Shown piece after piece: positions 17,507-25,667 of a DNA stretch of 64,000 nucleotides. The DNA lies in the NCBI RefSeq assembly GCF_003634935.1, contig NZ_RBXO01000001.1, positions 4,055,501-4,119,500 on the forward strand. The letters are read 5' to 3'. Position numbers and translations under genes: made by a program. Source of the stretch: Saccharothrix australiensis. GTDB taxonomy: Bacteria > Actinomycetota > Actinomycetes > Mycobacteriales > Pseudonocardiaceae. The stretch's first letter is position 1. Every line of letters starts with the position of its first letter. The notes beneath the pieces are model-generated. The model was not told the DNA's origin. It saw nothing but the letters and a program-made list of their open reading frames with translations, and did not search any database.

Positions 17507-18802
17507 GTGAGCACGGAGGTGGACGTGGTGGTCGTCGGGGCCGGTGTCGCGGGCCTCACCGCCGCCTACGAGCTGCGCAAGGCGGGCCGCCAGGTCGTGG
17601 TGCTGGAGGCGGCGGACCGGGTCGGCGGCCGGACCGCGACGCTGCGCCGCGACGGGTTCGTGATCGACACGGGCGCGGAGCGGGTGTCCGAGCGCGGCTA
17701 CGGCGCCACCTGGGCCCTGCTGTCCGACCTGGGCATCGACCGGTGGGAGCTGCCCCGGATCGGGCGGCGGGTCGGGGTGTGGCGCGCCGGCCGGGTCCGG
17801 CCCGGCCTCACCCACCCCGGCGGGCTGCTGACCGGCGCGGGGCTGTCCGCGCGGGCCCGGCTGGACCTCCTCGGCGTGCTGCGCGGCGGGCACGACTTCG
17901 ACCGCCCCGAGGCGGTCGGCACCGAGACCGTCGCCGGGTTCGCTACGCGGCACCACCCCGACCTGCTGGACTACCTGTGCCGGCCGGTGGCGGCGGGCCT
18001 CTGCGGCTGGGACGCGGCGAGGTCGGCTGCCGGGCCGTTCTTCGGGCTGCTGGCGGCGATCGGGCCGTCGTCGGTGTGGCGGACCCACCGCGACGGGATG
18101 GACGTCCTGGCGCGGGCCCTGGCCGACCGGCTGGACGTGCGCCTGTCGTTCCCGGTGGACGAGGTGATCGCCGGGACCCGGTCGGCGCGGGTGTTCTCCG
18201 GCCAGGAGGAGGTGCGGGCGCGCTCGGTCGTGCTCGCCGTGCCCGCGCCGGTTGTGCGTACAGTGTACGCTAACCCGCCCGGCAACGAGATCCCGTTCCT
18301 GGAGGCGTCGACCTACGTGCCGATGGTCGCGGCGCACCTGATGCTGCACCGGCGGCCGGAGTCGCGCGTGTACCTGGTGGTGGTGCCCGAGGCGGCGAGC
18401 CGGACGCTGGCCGCGATCCGGTACGACCACCTCAAGCACCCGAACCGCGCGCCCGCCGGACGCGGCCTGGTCACGCTGGTCGCGCACCCGTCGGTCGCCG
18501 GTCGCCTGCTGGGCGCGTCGGACGGCGAGGTCGCCGACGTGCTGCTGACCGCGGCGGAGGAGTTCGCGCCCGGCCTGCGGGCGGCCACCCGTGCCGCGGT
18601 GGTGCACCGGTTCCGCGACGGGATGCCCGAGGCGACACCGCGGGCGGTGGCGCTGCGCGCGGCGTTCGCGGCGCGGGCGGGCGGTGTCGTGGACTACGCG
18701 GGTGACTGGGTGGGCGTCATGCCGTGCAGCGAGGCGGCGGTGCGGTCGGGTCGACGGGTGGCGGAGCGGTTGCTCGCCGTGCCGAGGAAGGAGCCCGTGT
18801 GA
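17507..18802 (+). CDS. FAD-dependent amine oxidase/protoporphyrinogen-oxidase-like protein
   Basis: 431 residues. The dinucleotide-binding motif VVVGAGVAGLTAAYEL at the N-terminus is followed by VLEAADRVGGRTAT, the usual FAD-binding pair of the monoamine/PPO superfamily, and the C-terminal GDWVGVMPCSEAAVRSGRRVAE resembles the second FAD contact. It could oxidise a C-N or C-C bond of a small molecule. It starts with GTG at 17507, and its stop overlaps the next start as GTGA (18799-18802), so it heads a coupled run ending with a CoA-transferase. Heme synthesis is unlikely to be its role, because no hem genes are near. Confidence 0.87.
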   Translation: MSTEVDVVVVGAGVAGLTAAYELRKAGRQVVVLEAADRVGGRTATLRRDGFVIDTGAERVSERGYGATWALLSDLGIDRWELPRIGRRVGVWRAGRVRPGLTHPGGLLTGAGLSARARLDLLGVLRGGHDFDRPEAVGTETVAGFATRHHPDLLDYLCRPVAAGLCGWDAARSAAGPFFGLLAAIGPSSVWRTHRDGMDVLARALADRLDVRLSFPVDEVIAGTRSARVFSGQEEVRARSVVLAVPAPVVRTVYANPPGNEIPFLEASTYVPMVAAHLMLHRRPESRVYLVVVPEAASRTLAAIRYDHLKHPNRAPAGRGLVTLVAHPSVAGRLLGASDGEVADVLLTAAEEFAPGLRAATRAAVVHRFRDGMPEATPRAVALRAAFAARAGGVVDYAGDWVGVMPCSEAAVRSGRRVAERLLAVPRKEPV

Positions 18803-19260
18803 AGCCGTGCGCGGGGAGTCCATCGCCGGGGGATGACGTGGCGCGTCCCGGCCGGTGTCCACGGGGGACGGTCGTGCTCTGGCGGGCCGGACGGTTTCGC
18901 CGCCTGTTGGCCGCGGATGGCCACGTCGCGCCCGCGCGGCTCGCGCACCGGCTGCGGGACCGGCTGGTGGCCGGCCTGACGGGTGCCGGGGTGTGCGCGG
19001 TGCGGGTGGTGGCCGGCCCGCGTGGGGTGCCGGTGCCGGTGGTGGTGCCGGTGGTGGTGGCAGTCGCGCGTGCGGTGCGGGCGGCGGTGATCGGGTTGTG
19101 CGGGGTGCCGGCCGGCTCGCGTGGGGTGCCGAGGGCGGTGGCCGGGGTGCGGGCGGCGCTGGTCGGGGTGTGCCGGGGGTCGGGTGTCGTGACCGCGTCG
19201 GGCGGGGCGTCGGAGGTCGTGACCGCGTCGTGCGCGGTCCGGGGTCGGAGGTGTGCATGA
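18799..19260 (+). CDS. Unrecognised 153-aa protein, coupled on both sides
   Basis: The GTG at 18799 overlaps the oxidase stop (GTGA) and has AAGGAG five bases upstream; its own stop overlaps the ATG of the CoA-transferase (ATGA, 19257-19260). Two 4-bp overlaps plus a good ribosome site make it likely to be a real gene. Codon third positions are nearly all G/C. The product is Arg/Val/Gly/Ala-rich: a basic N-terminal third including WRAGRFRRLLAADGHV, then a valine-rich stretch that might be weakly membrane-associated. No domain recognised. Confidence 0.55.
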   Translation: MKPCAGSPSPGDDVARPGRCPRGTVVLWRAGRFRRLLAADGHVAPARLAHRLRDRLVAGLTGAGVCAVRVVAGPRGVPVPVVVPVVVAVARAVRAAVIGLCGVPAGSRGVPRAVAGVRAALVGVCRGSGVVTASGGASEVVTASCAVRGRRCA

Positions 19261-20870
19261 CCGTCGCCGCGCCGGAAGCCGTCACCTGGGCCGGGCCCGT
19301 CGACCTGCCGCTGGGCGGGGAGTCGGACGTGCAGGCGGCGTGCGGGCTCATGCACGTCCACGGCCGCCGCTACGGCCGGCCCACCCGGCTCGGGCTGGAC
19401 TACGCGTCGATCACCGCGTCGGAGCTGGCCGGCATCGGCGCGGTGGCGGTGGAACTCGCGCGGGCTCGTGGGTTGGCGTTGCGCGCCGCCACCACGTCCG
19501 TCGCCCAGGCCGCGCTGCTCACCGTGTCCCAGTACCTCGCGGCGGCCACGGCCGAGCGGTGGCCGGAGCCGTACCTGCCGGGCGGTCCGCCGTTCGTGTC
19601 GGCCGACGGGGTGCCGTTCGAGGTGGAGGCGCTGGAGGCCGAGGTGTGGCGGCGGTTCTGGGCCGCGCTGGACGCGCCGGACCGGGCCGTGGCGCGCGGC
19701 TGGCGGCCGTTCCAGCACCGGTTCGCCACGGCCACCTGCCCGCTGCCCGTCGAGTTGACGGCCCTCACCGGCCGCACGCCGATCCACGTGCTGGAGAACG
19801 CGGCGCGGTCGACCGGGATGAGCCTCGTCCGGGTGGCGTCGCGGGCGGTGGACGACCTGCCCGCGTACCGGGTGACGGCGCTGGGAGACGTGCCGGCGCG
19901 ACCGGGTGAGGCGTCCGCTCCGCCGCCGGGTGAGGAGTCCGGTCGGTCGTCGGGTGAGGAGTGCTGCCGGTCGTCGGGCGAAACGCCCGGCCGGTCGTCG
20001 GGTGAGGAGCCCGGTCGGTCGTCGGGTGAGGGGTGCGGTCCGTCGTCGGGCGAGGCGCTCCCGTCGTCGGCGTGCGGGTGGTCGGCGCGCGGTGCGTCGG
20101 GGTGGTCGGCGGCCGACGCGCCCGCGGTCCCGCCGGGCGGCGCGCTCCCGCTGTCCGGGCTGGTGGTGCTGGAGTCGTGCCGCCGGGTGCAGGGGCCGCT
20201 GGCCGGGCACCTGCTCGGGCTGCTCGGCGCGTCGGTGGTGCGGATCGAGCCGCCGGGCGGCGACCCGGCGCGGTGGGTGCCGCCCGTGGTGGGCGACGGC
20301 TCCGCCCGGTTCCTCGCGCTGAACCGGGGCAAACGGGTCGAGGAGGTCGACCTGGGCACGGTCGCGGGTCGGCGCGAGGCGCTGGAGCTGGCCTCGGCGG
20401 CGGACGTCTTCCTGCACGACTGGGCACCCGGCAAGGCCGCCGCGTGGGCGTTGCGGGCGGGTGACGTCGCGCGGGCGCGGCCCGGTGTCGTCTACGCGCA
20501 CGCGTCCGGCTGGGGCGACGCGCTGGGGCCGGAACCGCCGCTCGGCACCGACTTCGTGGTGCAGGCGCACGCCGGGGTGCCGCCGTCGCTGATGACCATC
20601 GTCGAGGTCTTCGGGGGAGTGGTCGCGGTGCGCGGGATCGTGGACGCGCTGCTGCGGCGGGCGCGCACGGGGCGCGGTCAGGCGGTGGACTCGTCGCTGC
20701 TGGCGGCGGCGTCCCGGCTCAACGCACGGTCGCGGGGCCGGTGCGCCGCGCCGCTGAGGGCGCCGGTGTGCACGGACCTGGCGGAACTGGCCCGCGATCC
20801 CCGGTTCGCCCGCGCGCTGGTGCGCGACGGGTGCGTGTTCCCGGCGTCGCCGTGGGAGTTCGCGCGATGA
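19257..20870 (+). CDS. CaiB/BaiF (family III) CoA-transferase-like protein, unusual domain order
   Basis: 537 residues; the ATG at 19257 has GGAGG five bases upstream. The C-terminal half carries what is normally the family N-terminus (LSGLVVLES, GPLAGHLLGLLGASVVRIEPP, FLALNRGKR) and GTDFVVQAHAG with the expected catalytic Asp near residue 431. The N-terminal half resembles the usual C-terminal part (AALLTVSQYLAAATA, FVSADGVPFEVEALEAEVW). A Ser/Gly/Glu-repeat linker joins them. Family members move CoA between carboxylic acids. The order suggests circular permutation, or fusion of two half-copies. It is coupled to the gene upstream; the substrate is unknown. Confidence 0.82.
   Translation: MTVAAPEAVTWAGPVDLPLGGESDVQAACGLMHVHGRRYGRPTRLGLDYASITASELAGIGAVAVELARARGLALRAATTSVAQAALLTVSQYLAAATAERWPEPYLPGGPPFVSADGVPFEVEALEAEVWRRFWAALDAPDRAVARGWRPFQHRFATATCPLPVELTALTGRTPIHVLENAARSTGMSLVRVASRAVDDLPAYRVTALGDVPARPGEASAPPPGEESGRSSGEECCRSSGETPGRSSGEEPGRSSGEGCGPSSGEALPSSACGWSARGASGWSAADAPAVPPGGALPLSGLVVLESCRRVQGPLAGHLLGLLGASVVRIEPPGGDPARWVPPVVGDGSARFLALNRGKRVEEVDLGTVAGRREALELASAADVFLHDWAPGKAAAWALRAGDVARARPGVVYAHASGWGDALGPEPPLGTDFVVQAHAGVPPSLMTIVEVFGGVVAVRGIVDALLRRARTGRGQAVDSSLLAAASRLNARSRGRCAAPLRAPVCTDLAELARDPRFARALVRDGCVFPASPWEFAR
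19919..20055. repeat. 24-bp repeat encoding a Ser-Gly-Glu linker
   Basis: About five imperfect 24-bp units around TCGTCGGGTGAGGAG encode the 8-residue pattern GRSSGEEx between the two halves of the CoA-transferase-like protein. The units are in frame, so copy-number change would alter linker length only. Confidence 0.75.
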
Positions 20871-21122
20871 CCGGGGACCGTCCACTCCGCTCCGGACCGC
20901 ACGCGCGTTCGTCGTGCCGGACCGCGCCCGCGTTCGTGGTCGCGGGTCGCGCCCGCGTGCGTGATCCCGGACTGAACCCGCCACCCGCCGACCGGCGGGG
21001 CGCGGCACCGCAGAGGTTCCCGAGGCACCCGCCGGTGCCGCCGGAGTTCCGCGCGGGCACACCGGCCCGGTCTGCCCGCGCACGTCGACCCGACTCGCCG
21101 TCGAACGGCACGGAGGTTCCTG

Positions 21123-21545
21123 ATGAGGCTCGATCCCCTGGCGGGGCCCGGATACCACGCGCTGCTCGCGCTGTCGAAGGCGGTGGACGCGGACGCGCGC
21201 TTCCCGGTCGGACTGCTGGAACTGCTGCGCCTGCGGTGTTCCCGCATCAACGGGTGCACCTACTGCATCCGCCTCCACAGCGGACAGGCGCTGGAGGCGG
21301 GCGAGGGGCCCGAGCGGGTGGAGGCCGTCGACGCGTGGCGCACCCACCCGGCGTTCTCCGAGGTGGAGCGCAGCGCCTTCGCGCTGGCCGAGGCGGTGAC
21401 GCTGGTCCACGACGGACACGTGCCCGACGACGTGCTGCACAAGGCGATCCGCGACTTCGGCCCGGCCGGCGCGCAGCAGCTGATCTGGGTGGCGCTGGTG
21501 ATCAACTCGTTCAACCGGCTGGCGATCGGGATGCGGCTGGCTTGA
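21123..21545 (+). CDS. Carboxymuconolactone decarboxylase/AhpD-like protein
   Basis: 140 residues; the ATG at 21123 has GGAGG six bases upstream. The AhpD-type redox motif is clear: CSRINGCTYCIRLHS, with the CxxC pair and downstream His that serve as the peroxidatic and proton-relay residues in alkylhydroperoxidase D. It probably reduces hydroperoxides or acts as a small redox chaperone. It follows the CoA-transferase gene after 252 bp on the same strand and could share its transcript. A hairpin follows the stop. Confidence 0.88.
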   Translation: MRLDPLAGPGYHALLALSKAVDADARFPVGLLELLRLRCSRINGCTYCIRLHSGQALEAGEGPERVEAVDAWRTHPAFSEVERSAFALAEAVTLVHDGHVPDDVLHKAIRDFGPAGAQQLIWVALVINSFNRLAIGMRLA

Positions 21546-21558
21546 CCTCGGCCGTGCC

Positions 21559-21590
21559 GGGCGGGTCCCGACGCCGCGAGGCACCCGCCC
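21559..21590. terminator. Hairpin between convergent genes
   Basis: Perfect 8-bp arms GGGCGGGT and ACCCGCCC with a 16-nt loop, 13 bp after the AhpD-like stop and before the convergent beta-propeller gene. Additional flanking G/C pairing is possible. No U-tract. Confidence 0.5.
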
Positions 21591-21728
21591 TGCCGGCGGC
21601 ACGTCGTGATCGGACCTGCGGCGTCGTGCGGGGATGCGCGGCCCGCGGGCGTCCGACATGCGTGGGGGCATGCACGGCGTGCGGGACCGCGGGCGCGGTG
21701 TGGTGGCGGGGACGCGGTCGGGGGTGGG

Positions 21729-23294
21729 TCAGCGGCCGGTGAGGCCCACGACCGGGGCCGGTGTGCCGCCGTGCGCGGCGCGGGTGAGCACGATCGCGCC
21801 GGGCGCGGGCGTCAGCAGCAGCGCCGACCGCGAGCCCGAGCCGTCCAGCCGGACCGGGACCGCGGTCGGCGGCGCGCCGTCCAACCCCTGGACCAGCACG
21901 GTCACCTCGCGGCCCGTGTCGCCGCAGACCCTCAGGTAGGTGGTCGACGTGGTGGCGTCGGCCGCGCGGTGCGGGCACGCCGCGACGTCCAGCGCCGTGG
22001 TCCCGCCGGTCGCGACGTCGAACGCGTGGATCGCCCGCACCGCCGAGCTGTCCTGCTCCTCCAGCAGCACGCGGGCGCCGACCTCCGCCCGCACCACCCA
22101 CGCCGGGTCGGGCCGGGCGAGCGGCGTGCCGTCCTCGGCGTCGAACAGCCCGTCGGTCACCGCGCCCGGCCGGGCGCGACCGGTGGCGAACCGCGCCCAC
22201 ACCACCGAGCCGTCCGCCGTGCCGCGCAGGTGGAGGTCCTGCCGCTCGCCGTCCGGCGGGCGCAGGTCGACCTGGTGGCCCCACCGCTCCCGACCGGTCG
22301 ACTCGTCCAACGCGGACAGCCGCAGCACGTCGTCGCACTCGACGGCCGCGAACACGGTGGTCCTCCCGCGCACGGTCGGCGTGTACGGCGCACCGCACCC
22401 CTCGGGCGGCGACCACCGCCACCGCTCTTCCCCGGTCAGCAGGTCGTGGCCGACGACCGACTCGCCGTCCCGCAACGCGAGCGTCCGGGTGCCCGGCACG
22501 ATCCCGTCGGTCTCGGCCTGCACCGAGGGGACCACCTCCTCGAACCGCACCGCGCCGGTGTCGGCGTCCAGCGCGACCAGCAGCTGCGCGGTGGTGTCCA
22601 GCAGCGACCGGAACGTCACCACGACCGTCGCGCGGTCCATCGAGGCCACCAACGTGCCGATCCGCGCGCCGCGACGGGTGTGCCGCCACTGCTCCCGCCC
22701 GTCCGCGCCGTCCAGCGCCACCACCGACCCGTCCGCCGTGGCCACCACGACCCCGTGCCCGGCGGCGACGAGCCCCGCCACGTCGGCGTCGGGCTGCCAC
22801 GACCACTGCCCACCGGTGGGCCGTTCGACCACGGCCGGCGCGTCGAACGCCCGCGCGTCCCGGACCAGGGAGTCCACGACCACGGCGCGGGTCGCGAGCG
22901 GTGCGACGACGGCCGCCGCCACCGCCAGGACGGCCGCGAGCACGCCGACCGGCCGCGCCCGCCACCCGAGCCGACCCCCGACGCGCCCCGCCCACGCGGC
23001 GACCGCGACCGCCGCCGCGCCCACCGCGAGCACCGGCAGCCGGGGCCCGGTGAGCCCCGTGCCGAGGTCGACCACGAGCACCCGGAGCACGACGCCCAGG
23101 GCCGCCGCCGCGCCCACCGCCGCGGTGACCCGGACGGCCCTGGCGTCGGCGAGCCCGAGCGCGGCCACGGCGACCAGGCCGACCGCCGCCGCGATGACCG
23201 GCCGGTCGACGGCGTAGGAGCGACCGGCGCCGCCCGGCAGGAACGGCGCGACCACGCCGCACAGCGCGCCGACGAGGCTCAGGTAACGCAGCAT
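21729..23294 (-). CDS. Membrane-anchored PQQ-like beta-propeller protein
   Basis: 521 residues from the ATG at 23294 (GGAGG seven bases upstream). About four or five hydrophobic helices fill residues 1-150, then comes an extracytoplasmic WD/PQQ-like beta-propeller with repeating blades such as VVALDGADGREQWRH, LVALDADTGAVRFEE and LSALDESTGRERWGH. Blades of this type bind quinones in dehydrogenases or act as scaffolds (BamB-like); no catalytic PQQ ligands can be assigned, so a structural or sensor role at the cell surface is more likely. Monocistronic. Confidence 0.85.
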   Translation of the reverse strand: MLRYLSLVGALCGVVAPFLPGGAGRSYAVDRPVIAAAVGLVAVAALGLADARAVRVTAAVGAAAALGVVLRVLVVDLGTGLTGPRLPVLAVGAAAVAVAAWAGRVGGRLGWRARPVGVLAAVLAVAAAVVAPLATRAVVVDSLVRDARAFDAPAVVERPTGGQWSWQPDADVAGLVAAGHGVVVATADGSVVALDGADGREQWRHTRRGARIGTLVASMDRATVVVTFRSLLDTTAQLLVALDADTGAVRFEEVVPSVQAETDGIVPGTRTLALRDGESVVGHDLLTGEERWRWSPPEGCGAPYTPTVRGRTTVFAAVECDDVLRLSALDESTGRERWGHQVDLRPPDGERQDLHLRGTADGSVVWARFATGRARPGAVTDGLFDAEDGTPLARPDPAWVVRAEVGARVLLEEQDSSAVRAIHAFDVATGGTTALDVAACPHRAADATTSTTYLRVCGDTGREVTVLVQGLDGAPPTAVPVRLDGSGSRSALLLTPAPGAIVLTRAAHGGTPAPVVGLTGR

Positions 23295-23450
23295 GTGGGT
23301 ACCTCCGCGCCTCAGACGGGAGATCCGCCGCGCCCGTTCCCGACGCGGCGGTCGCGCCACCGGGTGTTCACCCGTCCTGACGAGGGTGGCTCCGCTGCAC
23401 CCGGTGGCGGAGGCGACGTCCCGGCACCGGGTGTGCACGCGTGCGATACG

Positions 23451-23512
23451 GCGGCCGGCCACGATCGGACCGTGCTGTCCCGCGGCCGGCCACGATCGGA
23501 CCGTGCTGTCCC
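23451..23512. repeat. 31-bp tandem duplication
   Basis: Two identical 31-bp copies beginning GCGGCCGGCCACGATCGG lie head to tail between the beta-propeller gene and the Rieske oxidoreductase. A partial third copy (ATGATCGGGACGGGCCGG) follows. No gene overlaps it. Confidence 0.8.
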
Positions 23513-23565
23513 GCGATCAGGCATGATCGGGACGGGCCGGACCGGCGTGGCGGTTCGCCGGCCGG

Positions 23566-25056
23566 TCAGCAGTCCAGGTCGTGGCGGGGGAGCGGCTTGG
23601 TCGCGGGTCCTTCCAGGACGTTGCCGTCCACGTCGAACCGGGAACCGTGGCACGGGCAGTCCCAGCTGCGCTCGGCGTCGTTGAACCGCACCAGGCACCC
23701 CAGGTGGGTGCAGCGCAGCGAGACCGCGTGCAGCGCGCCGTCCTCGTCCCGGTAGACGCCCGACTTGCCGACCACGCGCGCCTGCCCGCGCGGCACGTCG
23801 GAGAGGTCGCGGGTGTCCGGCCGGCGCAGCCGGTCGCCGATCAGGGACGCGGCGGCCTTCCCGTTCAGCTCCAGCAGCTTCGGCGCGGACTTGAGGTCGA
23901 AGCGGTGCGGGTCGAAGCGCCCCGCCCACGGGTTGTCGACGCCGTTGATCAGGTCGGACAGGATCATCGCCGCGAACGTCCCGGTCGACAGCCCCCACTT
24001 CATGAAGCCGGTCGCGACGTAGAGCCTGGTCGAGCCGGGCGTGTACGGGCCGATCATGGGCAGCCCGTCGTAGGCGCTCGGGTCCTGCGCGGACCAGCGG
24101 TGGACGACGCGGTCGACGTCCCAGTGCTCGTGGGCGAACGCCGTCAGCGCGCCGTACGGGTCGCCGGGCCGCTCGCCGGTGGGGTGGCTGCGACCGCACA
24201 GGATCAGCAGGTCCTCGTAGGCGGACAGCGACCACGACGGGCTGCCGGCGCTGATGGCCAGCCCGGTGGGCGGCGCGCCGGACCGCAGGCGCACGGCCAC
24301 GCAGTACGCCCGCGTCGGCTCCAGGCGCGCGAAGTACAGGCCCCGGTCCAGGATGGGGTAGTGGGTCGCGACCACGACGCGGTCGGCGGTGACCACGCCG
24401 GTCGCGGTGCGCACCCGGCACGGGTCGCCGTCCTCGACCCGCGTCGCCCGGCTGCGCTCGAACACGTGGCTGCCGTGCCCGTCGACCAGGTCCGCCAGGC
24501 CCCGCACGTACCGGACGGGGTGCAGGGCCAGCTGGTCGTCCAGCCGGACCGCGCCGAACACCTCGAACGGGACGCCGATGCCCTCGCCCCGGTCGCGGTC
24601 GACCGGCAGGCCCGCCCGCGCGGCGGCCAGCGCCTCGTGCTCGACGGCGGGCAGCTCGTCCGGGCTGATCGCGTAGGTGTAGGCGGGCGCGCGGCGCAGG
24701 TCGCAGTCGATCGACCCGGCCAGGGCGGCGACCTCGGCGACGCCCGCGAGGCTCGCCGCCGCGTAGTCGGCGGCGGCCCGGTAGCCGTGCCGGTCGGTGA
24801 TGCTGGAGTACACGGTGGACTGGAGCGCGGTCACCTTGGCGGTGTTGTTGCCGCTCACCCCGCCACCGACGCGTTCCGCCTCGATCACCGCCACCGTCCG
24901 GCCCGCCCGCTTGAGGCGCAGCGCGGTGGTCATGCCGGCGATGCCGCCGCCGACCACGGCGACGTCGACCCGGCAGTCGTGCGCCGGGGGGAAGGCGTCG
25001 CCGCGCGCGTCGGACGTCCACAGCGAGTGGCTCGCGGTCACCGTTTCGTGGGCCAT
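23566..25056 (-). CDS. FAD-dependent (DadA-type) oxidoreductase with C-terminal Rieske domain
   Basis: 496 residues from the ATG at 25056. The N-terminal FAD motif VAVVGGGIAGMTTALRL is followed by a DAO-type fold. The last 100 residues are a Rieske [2Fe-2S] domain with both ligand pairs visible, CTHLGC and CPCHGSRF. Proteins of this layout are probably amine or amino-acid oxidoreductases that pass electrons through the Rieske cluster; the substrate is unknown. The gene is divergent from the DUF6098 gene, with only 60 bp between starts. Confidence 0.9.
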   Translation of the reverse strand: MAHETVTASHSLWTSDARGDAFPPAHDCRVDVAVVGGGIAGMTTALRLKRAGRTVAVIEAERVGGGVSGNNTAKVTALQSTVYSSITDRHGYRAAADYAAASLAGVAEVAALAGSIDCDLRRAPAYTYAISPDELPAVEHEALAAARAGLPVDRDRGEGIGVPFEVFGAVRLDDQLALHPVRYVRGLADLVDGHGSHVFERSRATRVEDGDPCRVRTATGVVTADRVVVATHYPILDRGLYFARLEPTRAYCVAVRLRSGAPPTGLAISAGSPSWSLSAYEDLLILCGRSHPTGERPGDPYGALTAFAHEHWDVDRVVHRWSAQDPSAYDGLPMIGPYTPGSTRLYVATGFMKWGLSTGTFAAMILSDLINGVDNPWAGRFDPHRFDLKSAPKLLELNGKAAASLIGDRLRRPDTRDLSDVPRGQARVVGKSGVYRDEDGALHAVSLRCTHLGCLVRFNDAERSWDCPCHGSRFDVDGNVLEGPATKPLPRHDLDC

Positions 25057-25081
25057 GCCGTCGACGTACCCGAGTGCGTCG

Positions 25082-25091
25082 GGTTCGAACC
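25082..25091. promoter_or_regulatory. Perfect 10-bp palindrome in a divergent start region
   Basis: GGTTCGAACC lies within the 60-bp interval between the Rieske oxidoreductase and DUF6098 genes, nested in a wider GTCGG/CCGAC inverted repeat. It could be an operator shared by both genes. The resemblance to a tRNA T-loop is coincidental, because no stems fit. Confidence 0.35.
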
Positions 25092-25116
25092 GGATCCGAC
25101 GGGCAATCCCACGGCC

Positions 25117-25578
25117 ATGAGCACAGTGGAACCGGACACCTCGGGGGGCCTGCCCACGTTGACCGACCTCGCGGACCTGGTGGCGCTGGTCGAGGCGCGC
25201 GGGTCGGAGCTGTTCGTGCGCTGGTCGAAGGGACCGGACGCGGACGCGGGCGGGTGCAGCCGCGACGGGTTGACCGGCGTCCGCCTGCCGGGGCTCTCGG
25301 CGAACCCGCTCGCGGTCGAGTCGTGGTGGGGCGACCGGTCGCTGAAGGTGTGGGTCGCGCGCCGCCTGCACGACTACCGGCACCTGCCCGAGCGGCGGGG
25401 GCCCGGCGTCCGGCCGTGGGTGCTGGCCGGCACGGAGGCCGGGCGCGGACCGGACAACGAGCCGCTGGTGCGGTGCCGCGAGCCGGTGGCGTGGATCTCC
25501 GACGGTGTGCTGCGGCAGTGCGAGCAGCTGGTGCGGCAGCACAGCGGCGAATGGGGCTCGCTGGACCGCGAGAAGTGA
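25117..25578 (+). CDS. DUF6098 family protein
   Basis: 153 residues. The pattern LFVRWSKGPDAD, DGLTGVRLPGLSANPLAVESWWGD and LPERRGPGVRPWVLAG matches my memory of the actinobacterial DUF6098 family, which has no assigned function. It is soluble, with no signal peptide and no obvious catalytic motif. The start is the ATG at 25117. It is divergent from the Rieske-FAD gene, and the two may share regulation. Confidence 0.82.
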   Translation: MSTVEPDTSGGLPTLTDLADLVALVEARGSELFVRWSKGPDADAGGCSRDGLTGVRLPGLSANPLAVESWWGDRSLKVWVARRLHDYRHLPERRGPGVRPWVLAGTEAGRGPDNEPLVRCREPVAWISDGVLRQCEQLVRQHSGEWGSLDREK

Positions 25579-25667
25579 GGGACCGCCCCGCGCCCGTTTA
25601 CGCGCTCGCCCGCTTACGTGCTCAGTCCTCACGTGCTCAGCCGCCGAAGCGCTCGACCACCGGGTGC

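Noticed and set aside
20867..21742. A long frame starting ATGA-coupled to the CoA-transferase stop and running through the AhpD-like gene.
   Set aside because: It is out of frame with the well-supported AhpD-like protein, is Arg/Pro/Gly-rich with no domain, and has no ribosome site.
25076..25098. GGTTCGAACC resembling a tRNA T-arm.
   Set aside because: The flanking sequence cannot form a T-stem, acceptor or anticodon arm; it is better seen as a palindrome between divergent genes.
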